Assembly: GCA_002434245.1 (NCBI GenBank)
Contig: DJJR01000025.1
Span: 1 to 35,680 of the forward strand
Direction: 5' to 3'
DNA from: Pelosinus fermentans
GTDB taxonomy: Bacteria > Bacillota > Negativicutes > DSM-13327
Length of the DNA stretch: 35,680 bases
Shown: piece after piece, positions 23,748-31,158 of the stretch
How the letters are laid out: each line of letters opens with the position of its first letter
Numbering within the stretch: position 1 is the stretch's first letter
Program-made: the position numbers and the translations under genes
Notes under the pieces: model-generated
Databases searched by the model: none
What the model saw: the letters and a program-made list of their open reading frames with translations, nothing else
Told to the model about the DNA's origin: nothing

Positions 23748-24485
23748 ATGCTAAAATCCATTGGACATGAATTTATGGTACAAACTCGCTACGAGAATAT
23801 GGAACAGAAAGATCCTGAGAGTATAGTAGCTCAGCCATCGTTGGAAACGGCGTATGATGAAAAGAACAAGATCATTGATTTGCCAATGCCAGAAGAAATT
23901 CCACCAATTACAATTGATTTTATGGCCCTGGTTGAACTTAGAACCAGTGTACGTGATTATCAGAATGTGCCAATCAGTTTATTGGAACTATCTTATTTAT
24001 TATGGTGTACTCAGGGGGTTAAGCAAATAGTAGGAAATCAGGCCACTTTGCGAACCGTTCCATCAGCAGGTGCGCGACATGCCTTTGAGACGTACTTACT
24101 CATTCATCATGTTGAAGGAATCAAACCGGGTTTATACCGTTTTTTAGCCCTTGAGCACAAATTAATAGAAGTAAATTTAGCAGAACACATTTCCTCGGAA
24201 ATAACAAAGGCGTGTTTGGGGCAGAAATTTATTGCTAAGAGTGCAGTAACCTTTCTTTGGGCGGCACAAGCCAGTCGTATGAAATGGCGCTATGGGGAAA
24301 GAGGATATCGTTACTTGCATTTAGATGCAGGACATGTTTGTCAGAATTTATATTTATCGGCACAAGTTGTTGGCTGTGGGACATGTGCTGTTGCTGCCTT
24401 TGATGATGAACAACTAAATGCTGTAATCGGACTTGATGGTGAGGAACAATTTATTATCTATGTAGCTGCTTTGGGCAAAAGATAG
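23748..24485 (+). CDS. SagB/ThcOx-type nitroreductase-family dehydrogenase
   Basis: A 245-aa FMN-dependent oxidoreductase of the SagB/ThcOx branch of the nitroreductase fold. Motifs: the FMN contact RTSVRDYQN, ELSYLLWCTQGV, VPSAGARHAFETYLL, GLYRFLALEHKL, the central LWAAQASRMKWRYGERGYRYLHLDAGHVCQN (in parts), and GCGTCAVAAFDDE. SagB relatives oxidise azolines to azoles in peptide natural products. No YcaO, precursor peptide or export gene is nearby, so this is an orphan with unknown substrate. GTG 23742 also opens the frame, but GAGGTG fits ATG 23748. Confidence 0.9.
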   Translation: MLKSIGHEFMVQTRYENMEQKDPESIVAQPSLETAYDEKNKIIDLPMPEEIPPITIDFMALVELRTSVRDYQNVPISLLELSYLLWCTQGVKQIVGNQATLRTVPSAGARHAFETYLLIHHVEGIKPGLYRFLALEHKLIEVNLAEHISSEITKACLGQKFIAKSAVTFLWAAQASRMKWRYGERGYRYLHLDAGHVCQNLYLSAQVVGCGTCAVAAFDDEQLNAVIGLDGEEQFIIYVAALGKR

Positions 24486-24518
24486 TGACAGAGCTTATTT
24501 TGGTAAAATAATAAGTAG

Positions 24519-24566
24519 CAAGAAATATCCAGTGAGAACAAAGTTTTCTCTCTGGATATTTCTTAG
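24519..24566. terminator. Terminator hairpin after the SagB-type gene
   Basis: AGAAATATCCAG (24521-24532) pairs with CTGGATATTTCT (24552-24563), with an inner GAGAAC/GTTTTCTC pairing. A T-containing flank follows. Confidence 0.7.
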
Positions 24567-24583
24567 AAATCATTCTGTTGTTC

Positions 24584-24612
24584 TTGTTTTTTCTATATTA
24601 GATTTCTATAAT
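24584..24612 (+). promoter_or_regulatory. Promoter of the histidine kinase gene
   Basis: TTGTTT (24584-24589) and a perfect TATAAT (24607-24612) are 17 nt apart, about 32 nt before the start codon. Confidence 0.6.
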
Positions 24613-24643
24613 AGAGATAGCTTGTAGAGGAAAGTAAGGTGGT

Positions 24644-26254
24644 GTGTTTTTGTTCTTTAATAAAAGTCTAAAGCTGCAAACTAAGATTATGCTGTTAACA
24701 TTTGCGGTAGTAGCTGCAGCCTTGTTGATTACCAATATATTAATATCCCAGAATATTGAATTTGATGCACAAAAGGGGATTGCCAGGAAAGCTGCGAGTG
24801 TAGCTCATCTTATTGTGAAATCTCCTATTGTAATTGAAGGGTTAGCACAAGATAAAAATATAGACGCTATGCAGACATATGCGAATGAGAGCGGAGTTGC
24901 AGCTGAAGTTGAATACATTGTGATTTTAGATATGCAGGGGATTCGCAAATCCCATCCTGATTTTGAAAAGATTGGTCGGCAATTTGTTGGTGGAGATGAA
25001 GCGGACGCGCTGGCAGGCAAAGAATATGTTTCAGTGGCTAAGGGAACGTTAGGAGATGCATTACGGGCATTTGTACCTGTTCTTACTCCGGAGGGAAAGC
25101 AGGTAGGGGTGGTGGTGGTTGGTGTCTTAATGGATAACATAAAAATATTGGAGAAAGGGACGCAAAAGGCATTATTCTTGGCAATTATAATTGGTATGAT
25201 GATTGGTATGATCGGTGCTTATTTATTATCAAAAAATGTAAAAAACATTTTATTTGGCCTTGAACCAGAGGCGATTGCGAATCGGTTGGAAGAGCGAAAT
25301 GCTATGCTGCAGTCGGTATATGAAGGAATTCTTGCCGTCGACAGTCAAGGAATCATTACGTTGGTCAACGCTGAGACCATTCGCATATTGGGTTTGACAG
25401 GCATAGATGATAGTCCGGTAGGTAAGTCCATTACAAACTATGTACCCAATACGAATTTATTAGATGTAATTGAATCTGGTGTGGCGCAAGTAGATCAAGA
25501 ACAAGATTTCCATGGCTCGCCCGTTATTGCAAACTGCCTCCCTATGATTGTAAATGGCAAAGTGGTGGGGGCTATATCTACTTTTCGGGATAAGACAGAA
25601 GTGAAAGATCTTGCAGAGCAGCTTACAGGTGTTCAGGATTATGTAGATGCTCTCAGGGCGCGGGCTCACGAATTTATGAATCAGCTGCATGTTATATTGG
25701 GTTTAGTGAAATTGAAAAGTTACTCACAATTAGCAAATTACATTAATAAAATTGCTTTTGAGCATGAAGAAGAAATTAGTTTCGTAACCAAACGTATCAA
25801 GGAACCTCTTCTTGCAGGGTTTATTCTAAGTAAGTTAAGCTTGTCAAGGGAAAACAATGTGATTATGCATTTAGCAGAAGAAACCTATGTTCCTAAGCCT
25901 TGGAATAATGAAGTGATTCATGAAATGGTAACGATTATTGGCAATTTAGTAGAGAATGCTTTTGATGCAGTGAATGGCAGTCCTTATAAGGAGATCGAAC
26001 TGCATATGTATTATGATAAAGGGATATTGTCGATTCACGTAAGTGATACAGGTGAGGGAATTTCACCAGAAGTAAGCAGTACTTTATTTAAGAAAGGTAT
26101 ATCCAGCAAGGAGGGGAACCGGGGATTTGGTCTTCATCTAGTGCAGCGCAGCTTAGAACGTCTTGGAGGGACCATTGATTTTGAAAGTCGACCAGGGGAA
26201 GGTACAATATTCATGGTAAATATTCCTTATGAAGTAAAGAAGGAACACGAATAG
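24644..26254 (+). CDS. CitA/DcuS-type sensor histidine kinase
   Basis: A 536-aa membrane sensor. TM1 lies at about 13-33 and TM2 at about 176-196, enclosing an extracytoplasmic Cache/PAS sensor (about 35-175). A cytoplasmic PAS domain spans about 215-320. The dimerisation helix has phospho-acceptor His342 in RARAHEFMNQLHVILGL, typical of the CitA/DcuS class. The HATPase domain has N-box NLVENAFDAV, DTGEGI and NRGFGLHLV. This class usually senses di- or tricarboxylates; the ligand here is unknown. Its natural partner, a CitB/DcuR-type regulator, is at 28129, separated by an NADH dehydrogenase gene. GTG 24644 opens the frame; TTG 24650, 7 nt from AAGGTGG, is a credible alternative. Confidence 0.93.
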   Translation: MFLFFNKSLKLQTKIMLLTFAVVAAALLITNILISQNIEFDAQKGIARKAASVAHLIVKSPIVIEGLAQDKNIDAMQTYANESGVAAEVEYIVILDMQGIRKSHPDFEKIGRQFVGGDEADALAGKEYVSVAKGTLGDALRAFVPVLTPEGKQVGVVVVGVLMDNIKILEKGTQKALFLAIIIGMMIGMIGAYLLSKNVKNILFGLEPEAIANRLEERNAMLQSVYEGILAVDSQGIITLVNAETIRILGLTGIDDSPVGKSITNYVPNTNLLDVIESGVAQVDQEQDFHGSPVIANCLPMIVNGKVVGAISTFRDKTEVKDLAEQLTGVQDYVDALRARAHEFMNQLHVILGLVKLKSYSQLANYINKIAFEHEEEISFVTKRIKEPLLAGFILSKLSLSRENNVIMHLAEETYVPKPWNNEVIHEMVTIIGNLVENAFDAVNGSPYKEIELHMYYDKGILSIHVSDTGEGISPEVSSTLFKKGISSKEGNRGFGLHLVQRSLERLGGTIDFESRPGEGTIFMVNIPYEVKKEHE

Positions 26255-26443
26255 ATTCTAAAAAAAGTCGTTGCTATAGAAGACGATACTTATTTAAGTT
26301 AGTTATTATTTATTAAACATTTATAATGTACAATTATTTTTTGATTACATTACAATACAAGTATTGACAAGTATTGATTTTGAGAAAAATTAATGTTTTT
26401 ACATAAAAGTGCATACAAATAAAAATAGTGGAGGTGTATAAAT

Positions 26444-27700
26444 ATGCAAAATGAAGCGGTGGTAAAGAAGCCGCATGTTGTAATTATTGGTGCTGGTTTC
26501 GGAGGAATTCGCACAGCAAGGGCATTAGCAAAACAGGATGTGAAAATTACCCTTATTGATAAGTATAACTATCATTTATTTCAGCCCTTATTATATCAAG
26601 TGGCAACGGCTGGCTTGTCAGTGGATGATATAGCCTATCCTGTCCGAGCCATCTTTAGAGAGCAAAAGAATGTGGATTTTCGCTTAGCGGAGGTATCGAA
26701 TGTAGATTTTGTTAATAAAGTAGTGAGCATGAATACAGGTAATATTGCTTATGATTATCTGATAGTCGCAGTAGGTGGAATGACAAATTATTTTGGAATG
26801 AAATCGATGGAAGTCAATGGTTTTGGCATGAAAACCTTAGATGAATCGGTTACGATTCGTAATCATGTACTGCGTATGTTTGAATTGGCTGCTCATGAAA
26901 AAGATGCTGATAAGCGTCGAGCTTTACTGACTTTTGTGATTGTAGGCGGCGGCCCTACTGGGGTAGAATCAGCTGGTGCTTTATCTGAACTTATTTATCA
27001 TGTAATGATTCGAGAATATCATCATTTGAACTTTAAAGAAGTACGTATTATGTTGGTTGAAGCTTCTGACAAATTATTAGCGACTATGCCGGAAGAACTG
27101 CGGGAGGTTACGGTAGAAACTCTAATCCGCAAACATGTAGAAGTGCGTATGTGTGTTCAGGTTACCGATTATGATGGAGAAAAAATGAGCCTAAAGGGTG
27201 GCGAAGTCATTCCAACCTATACTGTTGTTTGGGCAGCAGGAGTAAAAGCCAATGCTTTGATGGATACGTTAGACGTTGAACAGGCCAGTATGCGGCGAGC
27301 TATTGTGAATGATTTCTTACAGCTGCCGAATCGCCCTGAAGTATTTGTGATTGGTGATGCAGCTCATTATATACAAGAGGAACGTCCCTTGCCCATGATA
27401 GCGCCTGTGGCGATACAACAAGCTGATATTACAGCAAAAAATATACGAAACTTAATTCGTGGCAAAGAACTTAAAAAGTTCGTGTACAAAGATGTAGGAA
27501 ATATGGCAACAATTGGCCGTAATGCAGCTGTGGTGCATATGGGGGCATTCAAAACCCATGGATTTATTGCTTGGTCGATATGGTCTTTAGTGCATATTCT
27601 GCGTCTGATTGACTTTCGTAATCGAGCAGTTGTCTTTGTAAAATGGATGTGGGATTATCTCGTTTATGAAAGAGTCGTGCGTATTATTACTAGACAATAA
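26444..27700 (+). CDS. ndh: Type II NADH dehydrogenase (NDH-2), NAD(P)/FAD-dependent
   Basis: A 418-aa non-proton-pumping respiratory flavoenzyme that passes electrons from NADH to quinone at the membrane face. The FAD-binding GxGxxG is in VVIIGAGFGGIRTARAL, followed by YNYHLFQPLLYQVATAGLS. The second Rossmann NADH site is VIVGGGPTGVESAGAL. The AAGVKAN region, VIGDAAHY and APVAIQQA are typical of NDH-2. The C-terminal region carries the amphipathic/hydrophobic membrane-binding part. GTGGAGGTGT precedes the ATG. The leader has a tandem CAAGTATTGA repeat (26358-26377) that includes a TTGACA but no good -10. It sits between the kinase and its likely response regulator. Confidence 0.93.
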   Translation: MQNEAVVKKPHVVIIGAGFGGIRTARALAKQDVKITLIDKYNYHLFQPLLYQVATAGLSVDDIAYPVRAIFREQKNVDFRLAEVSNVDFVNKVVSMNTGNIAYDYLIVAVGGMTNYFGMKSMEVNGFGMKTLDESVTIRNHVLRMFELAAHEKDADKRRALLTFVIVGGGPTGVESAGALSELIYHVMIREYHHLNFKEVRIMLVEASDKLLATMPEELREVTVETLIRKHVEVRMCVQVTDYDGEKMSLKGGEVIPTYTVVWAAGVKANALMDTLDVEQASMRRAIVNDFLQLPNRPEVFVIGDAAHYIQEERPLPMIAPVAIQQADITAKNIRNLIRGKELKKFVYKDVGNMATIGRNAAVVHMGAFKTHGFIAWSIWSLVHILRLIDFRNRAVVFVKWMWDYLVYERVVRIITRQ

Positions 27701-27864
27701 AAAAGCATTCAGAAAATTGCAAGTATACAAATAGAATAGAGTGTATTATAATTAATACACTGTAAGTTATAAGACTTGAACTTTTGCTTAGGGATTGAGG
27801 TAAGCATAGGACAAGTCTTTCTGTTTCGATAGGGACAATATTTCTTTTTCGCAGCATTAGAATA
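27701..27864. other. Intergenic palindrome and nested hairpin after ndh
   Basis: GTGTATTATAATTAATACAC (27741-27760) is a 20-bp inverted repeat with 8-bp arms around TAAT. It could be an operator, for example for the response regulator encoded downstream. A nested hairpin follows: AAGACTTG (27771-27778) with CAAGTCTT (27812-27819), enclosing TGCTTA (27785-27790) with TAAGCA (27801-27806), then TCTGTTTC. It is a probable terminator for ndh. The rest of the 27701-28128 gap is the repeat element and about 110 bp with no clear feature. Confidence 0.55.
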
Positions 27865-28019
27865 ATAAGTTTAGGGGCTAAAATGGAACCACAAAGGCAC
27901 AATGCCGCTAACGCGGCACACAAAGGAGTGCACAAAAAAAATAAATAAAACCCCCTTTGTGTCCTTTGCGTCTCCATTCGCTTTATCGATGTTTTAAAGG
28001 ATGCGTAGCATTTTTCTTA
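27865..28019. repeat. Dispersed palindromic intergenic repeat, complete copy 2
   Basis: About 155 bp with the same ends as the element at 23501: ATAAGTTTAGGGG at the left and TTAAAGGATGCGTAGC plus ATTTTTCTTA at the right. The inside has AATGGAACCACAAAGGCACA and its imperfect reverse complement (TGTGTCCTTTGCGTCTCCATT), plus a small GCCGC-TAAC-GCGGC hairpin. A 95-codon minus-strand frame crosses it (METQRTQRGFYLFF), but this is a by-product of the repeat and not a gene. Confidence 0.78.
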
Positions 28020-28128
28020 TAAGATTATAAATATAATAGGTGTTCTTTAAAAATTGTGATTATGATAGTTGCATTCATGAGAAAATAGATGTACAAAGTA
28101 AAAGTGAGCGTTGTAAAGGGGAATCAGA

Positions 28129-28806
28129 ATGATAAAGGTCTTAATTGTAGAAGACGATCCTATGGTTGCGGAATTGAATCGGCGTTATGTTGAACGGGTG
28201 GAAGGCTTTTTGTTTTATGGTATCGTAAGAAATGGCGAGGAAGCCTTAGCGACTTTGCGGGCAAAGAATATTGACTTGGTATTATTAGATATTTTTATGC
28301 CGAATATGAATGGATTAGAGCTATTATCTGCTATTCGTCAGCAAGAGTATAGTGTGGATGTTATTGTGGTTTCTGCTGCACGAGATAATCAAAGTATTCA
28401 AATGGCTCTTAGAAATGGTGCAGTTGATTATTTAATTAAACCTTTTGAATTTGAACGGATGCAAACGGCACTGATAAATTTTAAAAAACGTCTGCAGTTA
28501 ATACGAGAAGCGTCTACTTTATCGCAAAATCTTTTAGATCAGCAGATATTTGCAAGGCATTCGCAAATTGAAGGGGAGCTGCCTAAGGGATTGGATCGTA
28601 ATACCATTAAGCGAGTGTGGGAACATATTCTAGAGCAAAAGGATGAATTTACGGCTGAGGAAATGGCGAATTATGTAGGATTATCACCTGTTTCGATTCG
28701 AAAATATCTTAAGTATTTTCAAAGCGTGGATTTGCTGCATGTGGAAATTAGTTATGGTGCTGTAGGAAGACCTGTATATCGATATCGCTGCAATCGTAAT
28801 CGATAA
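28129..28806 (+). CDS. CitB/DcuR-type response regulator
   Basis: A 225-aa two-domain regulator. The receiver domain (1-120) has the acidic pair EDD at 8-10, the phospho-acceptor Asp54 in LVLLDIFMPNMNG and the conserved Lys in DYLIKPFEFERM. The C-terminal DNA-binding domain (about 155-225) is of the CitB/DcuR/MalR class: NTIKRVWEHI, TAEEMANYVGLSPVSIRKYLKYF and GRPVYRYR. It is the expected partner of the CitA/DcuS-type kinase at 24644, although ndh and a repeat lie between them. AAAGGGG precedes the ATG. The deacetylase gene follows 34 nt later. Confidence 0.93.
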   Translation: MIKVLIVEDDPMVAELNRRYVERVEGFLFYGIVRNGEEALATLRAKNIDLVLLDIFMPNMNGLELLSAIRQQEYSVDVIVVSAARDNQSIQMALRNGAVDYLIKPFEFERMQTALINFKKRLQLIREASTLSQNLLDQQIFARHSQIEGELPKGLDRNTIKRVWEHILEQKDEFTAEEMANYVGLSPVSIRKYLKYFQSVDLLHVEISYGAVGRPVYRYRCNRNR

Positions 28807-28840
28807 GTTAGAAATATGTATTTAAGAAGGGAGACTATAT

Positions 28841-30064
28841 ATGGCAAAAGTAAATGATAAAAGAAATATTTGGCTAGTAATCGTTATCGCGTTAGTGATG
28901 ACGACTTTATATATAAAGTTCTTCCATGATTCCAATGAGCAAATTCCCCCAAAACACAATCTTGAGAAAACCGGTGCCGGAGCAGTAATTGATTTTACAG
29001 ATGCGGCTAAAAAAATACATTCTGCTGTTGACTCGGTTTTAGCGAAGAATGGATTGTCCATAATAGATACGAAAGAGGCCACAAAAGAAGTTCCTCGAAA
29101 AAATATTGAAGGAACCATTCGTTGGCATACAAGACAATTGTTAATAACAGTCCCTGCAGAGGCATCTGCTGAATCGATAAAAGCGATCTTTGCAGCGGCA
29201 GTGCATAATGCGGATGGTCAAGTTTTTTCTTCTCAGCCAGATACGTATCAAGGAGCAGCTGTGGTTCGAATTGACATTGGTTTAAAAGATCAATTAGCAA
29301 AAGAAGATGTTACGATCATCAGTGATCGGATTTATTTGACTCAAGGAAAGCCGCTTAGTCCAAAGACTGCAAATAACATAGACGCCAAATATGATGGAAG
29401 CATCAAAGGAAAAATGGCGATCATCATTGATGACTTTGGTTATAATCAAGAATCAATTGCTGCATTTGCTGCGTTGAATCGTCCGATTACTTTTGCTGTA
29501 ATACCCTATCGTCCATTTAGTAATGAGGCTGCAGCGAAAGGCTTAAGTTCGGGGAACCAGGTTATTTTGCATTTGCCGATGGAACCATTATCGCAAAGTG
29601 CACAATCGGAATTGCTGACAGTCTCCGTCAATATGAGTGATGAAGAAGTTCAAAGCATGGTGAAACAAGCCATTCAATCTGTGCCTGGAATCATTGGGGT
29701 TAATAACCATCAAGGCTCGAGAGCTACCGCTGATCGACGAGTGATGAAGGATGTACTTACTGTTTTGAAGGAAAATCATTTGTTTTTCGTTGATAGTCGT
29801 ACAAATAGTCAATCAGTAGCAGCTGAGACCGCGAGACAGATGGGAATAAAGACAGGAGAAAATGAATTGTTTCTTGACAATACAGACGAGGTAAGTGCTG
29901 TTAAAGCCAAATTGCGAACGGCTCAAGAAATAGCAATCAAACATAGTACAGTAACCGTCATCGGACATGCCCGGATGAATACTGCTATAGCAGTGAAGGA
30001 AATGATACCGGAACTTGAATCTCAAGGGATACAGTTAGTTTTTGTTTCTCAACTTTTGCAATGA
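28841..30064 (+). CDS. Divergent polysaccharide deacetylase family protein (YibQ-like)
   Basis: A 407-aa exported protein. One N-terminal membrane anchor (about 10-27, WLVIVIALVMTTLYIKFF) precedes an extracytoplasmic region of roughly 160 residues without a known domain. The divergent polysaccharide deacetylase domain then runs from about 186 to the end: MAIIIDDFGYN, ITFAVIPYRPFS, VILHLPMEPLS, GVNNHQGSRATAD, FFVDSRTNSQSVA and VTVIGHARMNTA. The family (formerly DUF610) resembles carbohydrate esterase 4, but activity is not certain. GAAGGGAG precedes the ATG. It probably shares a transcript with the response regulator. Confidence 0.88.
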   Translation: MAKVNDKRNIWLVIVIALVMTTLYIKFFHDSNEQIPPKHNLEKTGAGAVIDFTDAAKKIHSAVDSVLAKNGLSIIDTKEATKEVPRKNIEGTIRWHTRQLLITVPAEASAESIKAIFAAAVHNADGQVFSSQPDTYQGAAVVRIDIGLKDQLAKEDVTIISDRIYLTQGKPLSPKTANNIDAKYDGSIKGKMAIIIDDFGYNQESIAAFAALNRPITFAVIPYRPFSNEAAAKGLSSGNQVILHLPMEPLSQSAQSELLTVSVNMSDEEVQSMVKQAIQSVPGIIGVNNHQGSRATADRRVMKDVLTVLKENHLFFVDSRTNSQSVAAETARQMGIKTGENELFLDNTDEVSAVKAKLRTAQEIAIKHSTVTVIGHARMNTAIAVKEMIPELESQGIQLVFVSQLLQ

Positions 30065-30117
30065 GGAAATTCATACGAACTTTATAAGATCTGTTATAAA
30101 TATCCATAAGAAAAAGC

Positions 30118-30146
30118 TTGCTAATTTAGAATGACCATGTTATTAT
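30118..30146 (+). promoter_or_regulatory. Promoter of the structured RNA
   Basis: TTGCTA (30118-30123) and TATTAT (30141-30146) are 17 nt apart. The predicted start near 30153 coincides with the first base of the 16-bp closing helix described next. Confidence 0.65.
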
Positions 30147-30152
30147 TTAGTC

Positions 30153-30390
30153 AAGCACCATCCTTACAAATGACTTAGGTAATGCAAAGAGTATTGGAAT
30201 CCAGATTCCCAGTCTTAGCAGTTAATTAGTCGGTTTGAGGTAGAGTGTTTTTTGTTTTGAAATTTCTAAGTATGTAAGATTTGTAAGAGTTGCTTTCTGT
30301 TGGTAAAGGTTAATAAATGAGGTAGTTCGTCCTGAAAGGTTGATGTTGAGGTTTGTCTTTAAGTGAAACTTTATGTAAGGATGGTTGCTT
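30153..30390 (+). ncRNA. Candidate structured noncoding RNA (about 238 nt), class unknown
   Basis: AAGCACCATCCTTACA (30153-30168) pairs with TGTAAGGATGGTTGCTT (30374-30390): 16 base pairs with one bulged U. This joins the two ends of a 238-nt region with no open reading frame or ribosome site. It starts at a promoter's predicted start point and is followed 3 nt later by a separate terminator, so it looks like a free-standing RNA gene. Inside, AAGA..GGAATC and GATTCC..TCTT (30186-30215) form a local hairpin. Paired ends and size recall 6S RNA, but I cannot show the central bubble. No tmRNA, RNase P, SRP, T-box or cobalamin-riboswitch motif is present. The feo operon downstream has its own promoter. 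Confidence 0.55.
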
Positions 30391-30393
30391 TTT

Positions 30394-30428
30394 GAGAGAA
30401 GGTTAAAAACCTTCTCTCTTTATTTTTT
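30394..30428 (+). terminator. Intrinsic terminator of the structured RNA
   Basis: GAGAGAAGGTT (30394-30404) pairs with AACCTTCTCTC (30408-30418), followed by TTTATTTTTTT. This is one of the strongest terminators in the window. Between it and the feo promoter (30429-30540) I see nothing. Confidence 0.9.
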
Positions 30429-30540
30429 TAAAAAGATATTTCTGGTTGTCACGGAAGTTAGATATAAGCTTTATCAAACAGCATAACAAATATTCGCCAT
30501 CGTTTTCATGAATTTATTGGTACAAATACAATATGAATGC

Positions 30541-30601
30541 TTGACAGTTATACCTAATTTCAGGTAATATATATGCAAGCACGATAATGATAATTGGTAT
30601 C
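30541..30601 (+). promoter_or_regulatory. feo promoter with Fur box
   Basis: TTGACA (30541-30546) and TAATAT (30565-30570) are 18 nt apart. GATAATGATAATTGGTATC at 30583-30601 matches the classical 19-bp Fur box (GATAATGATAATCATTATC) at 16 of 19 positions and covers the region just after the start point. This predicts repression by Fur when ferrous iron is available. Confidence 0.85.
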
Positions 30602-30625
30602 ATTTCTTGAAAGGGAGAGAACAAT

Positions 30626-30856
30626 ATGAGCAAGGTTCTGAGTGAGTTTTTGCCAGGAGAAAAAGGGACTGTTAAAAAAGTAACAGGCAATAGTATGATC
30701 AAACGACGCATTATTGATATGGGTGTTGTAGCAGGTGCTGTAATCGAAGTCCAGAAATATGCACCTTTGGGAGATCCTATGGAAGTCAAAGTAAAAGGCT
30801 TTAATCTTTCTTTACGAAAAAAAGAAGCTGAAATGATAGAAATGGAAACGGCTTAA
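30626..30856 (+). CDS. feoA: FeoA family ferrous iron transport protein
   Basis: A 76-aa small SH3-like cytoplasmic protein of the FeoA family, thought to assist or regulate FeoB. Typical features are LPGEKGTVKKVTGN, IKRRIIDMGVVAGAVIEVQ, APLGDPMEVKVKG and the terminal LSLRKKEAEMIEM. It is the first gene behind the Fur-controlled promoter; AAAGGGAGAG precedes the ATG. A second FeoA-like gene follows 20 nt later. Confidence 0.93.
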   Translation: MSKVLSEFLPGEKGTVKKVTGNSMIKRRIIDMGVVAGAVIEVQKYAPLGDPMEVKVKGFNLSLRKKEAEMIEMETA

Positions 30857-30876
30857 GCAAAGGGAGCGATTTCAAC

Positions 30877-31089
30877 ATGCCATTAGTATTTGCTAGAGTA
30901 GGTCAAAAATGCATAATCAGAAAATTTTCCTGTTCTTGTGAGATACGTATGCGTATGGTGAACATGGGGCTTTTTCCCGGATGTCCCATAGAAATATTGA
31001 ATTCAATGAATGGAACCTTGCTGCTGAAAGTAGGTAGTGCTAGGGTGATGTTAGAAAAATGTTTAGCTCATCAAATTCACGTGAGTTAA
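30877..31089 (+). CDS. feoA: Second FeoA-like protein
   Basis: A 70-aa FeoA-domain protein, diverged from the first copy. It shows GQKCIIRKFSC, then EIRMRMVNMGLFPGCPIEIL and LLKVGSARVMLEKCLAHQI. Unlike copy 1 it has five cysteines, of which two are in CSCE. Tandem FeoA genes before feoB are common in Negativicutes and Clostridia. AAGGGAG precedes the ATG. A metal role for the cysteines is speculative. Confidence 0.9.
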   Translation: MPLVFARVGQKCIIRKFSCSCEIRMRMVNMGLFPGCPIEILNSMNGTLLLKVGSARVMLEKCLAHQIHVS

Positions 31090-31104
31090 TAGACAGTTAC
31101 AGGT

Positions 31105-31123
31105 GATAATGAGAATTAATTCC
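31105..31123 (+). promoter_or_regulatory. Fur-box-like site before feoB
   Basis: GATAATGAGAATTAATTCC matches the 19-bp Fur consensus at 14 positions. It lies in the gap between the second feoA and feoB. No clear separate promoter is seen, so it might be an internal control site or a chance match. Confidence 0.5.
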
Positions 31124-31158
31124 TAACAGTGTAGTGTTTGATTGAAAGGGGCATGAGG

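Noticed and set aside
24805..25140. 111-codon minus-strand frame inside the histidine kinase
   Set aside because: Antisense shadow of the sensor domain; no start signals.
27690..27977. 95-codon minus-strand frame (METQRTQRG...)
   Set aside because: It crosses the palindromic repeat at 27865-28019; such peptides are by-products of CACAGAG-type repeats. It has no ribosome site and overlaps the end of ndh.
30153..30428. Reading the structured RNA as a riboswitch leader for feo
   Set aside because: A strong terminator ends it 200 nt before feoA, and feo has its own promoter and Fur box, so an independent RNA is the simpler reading.
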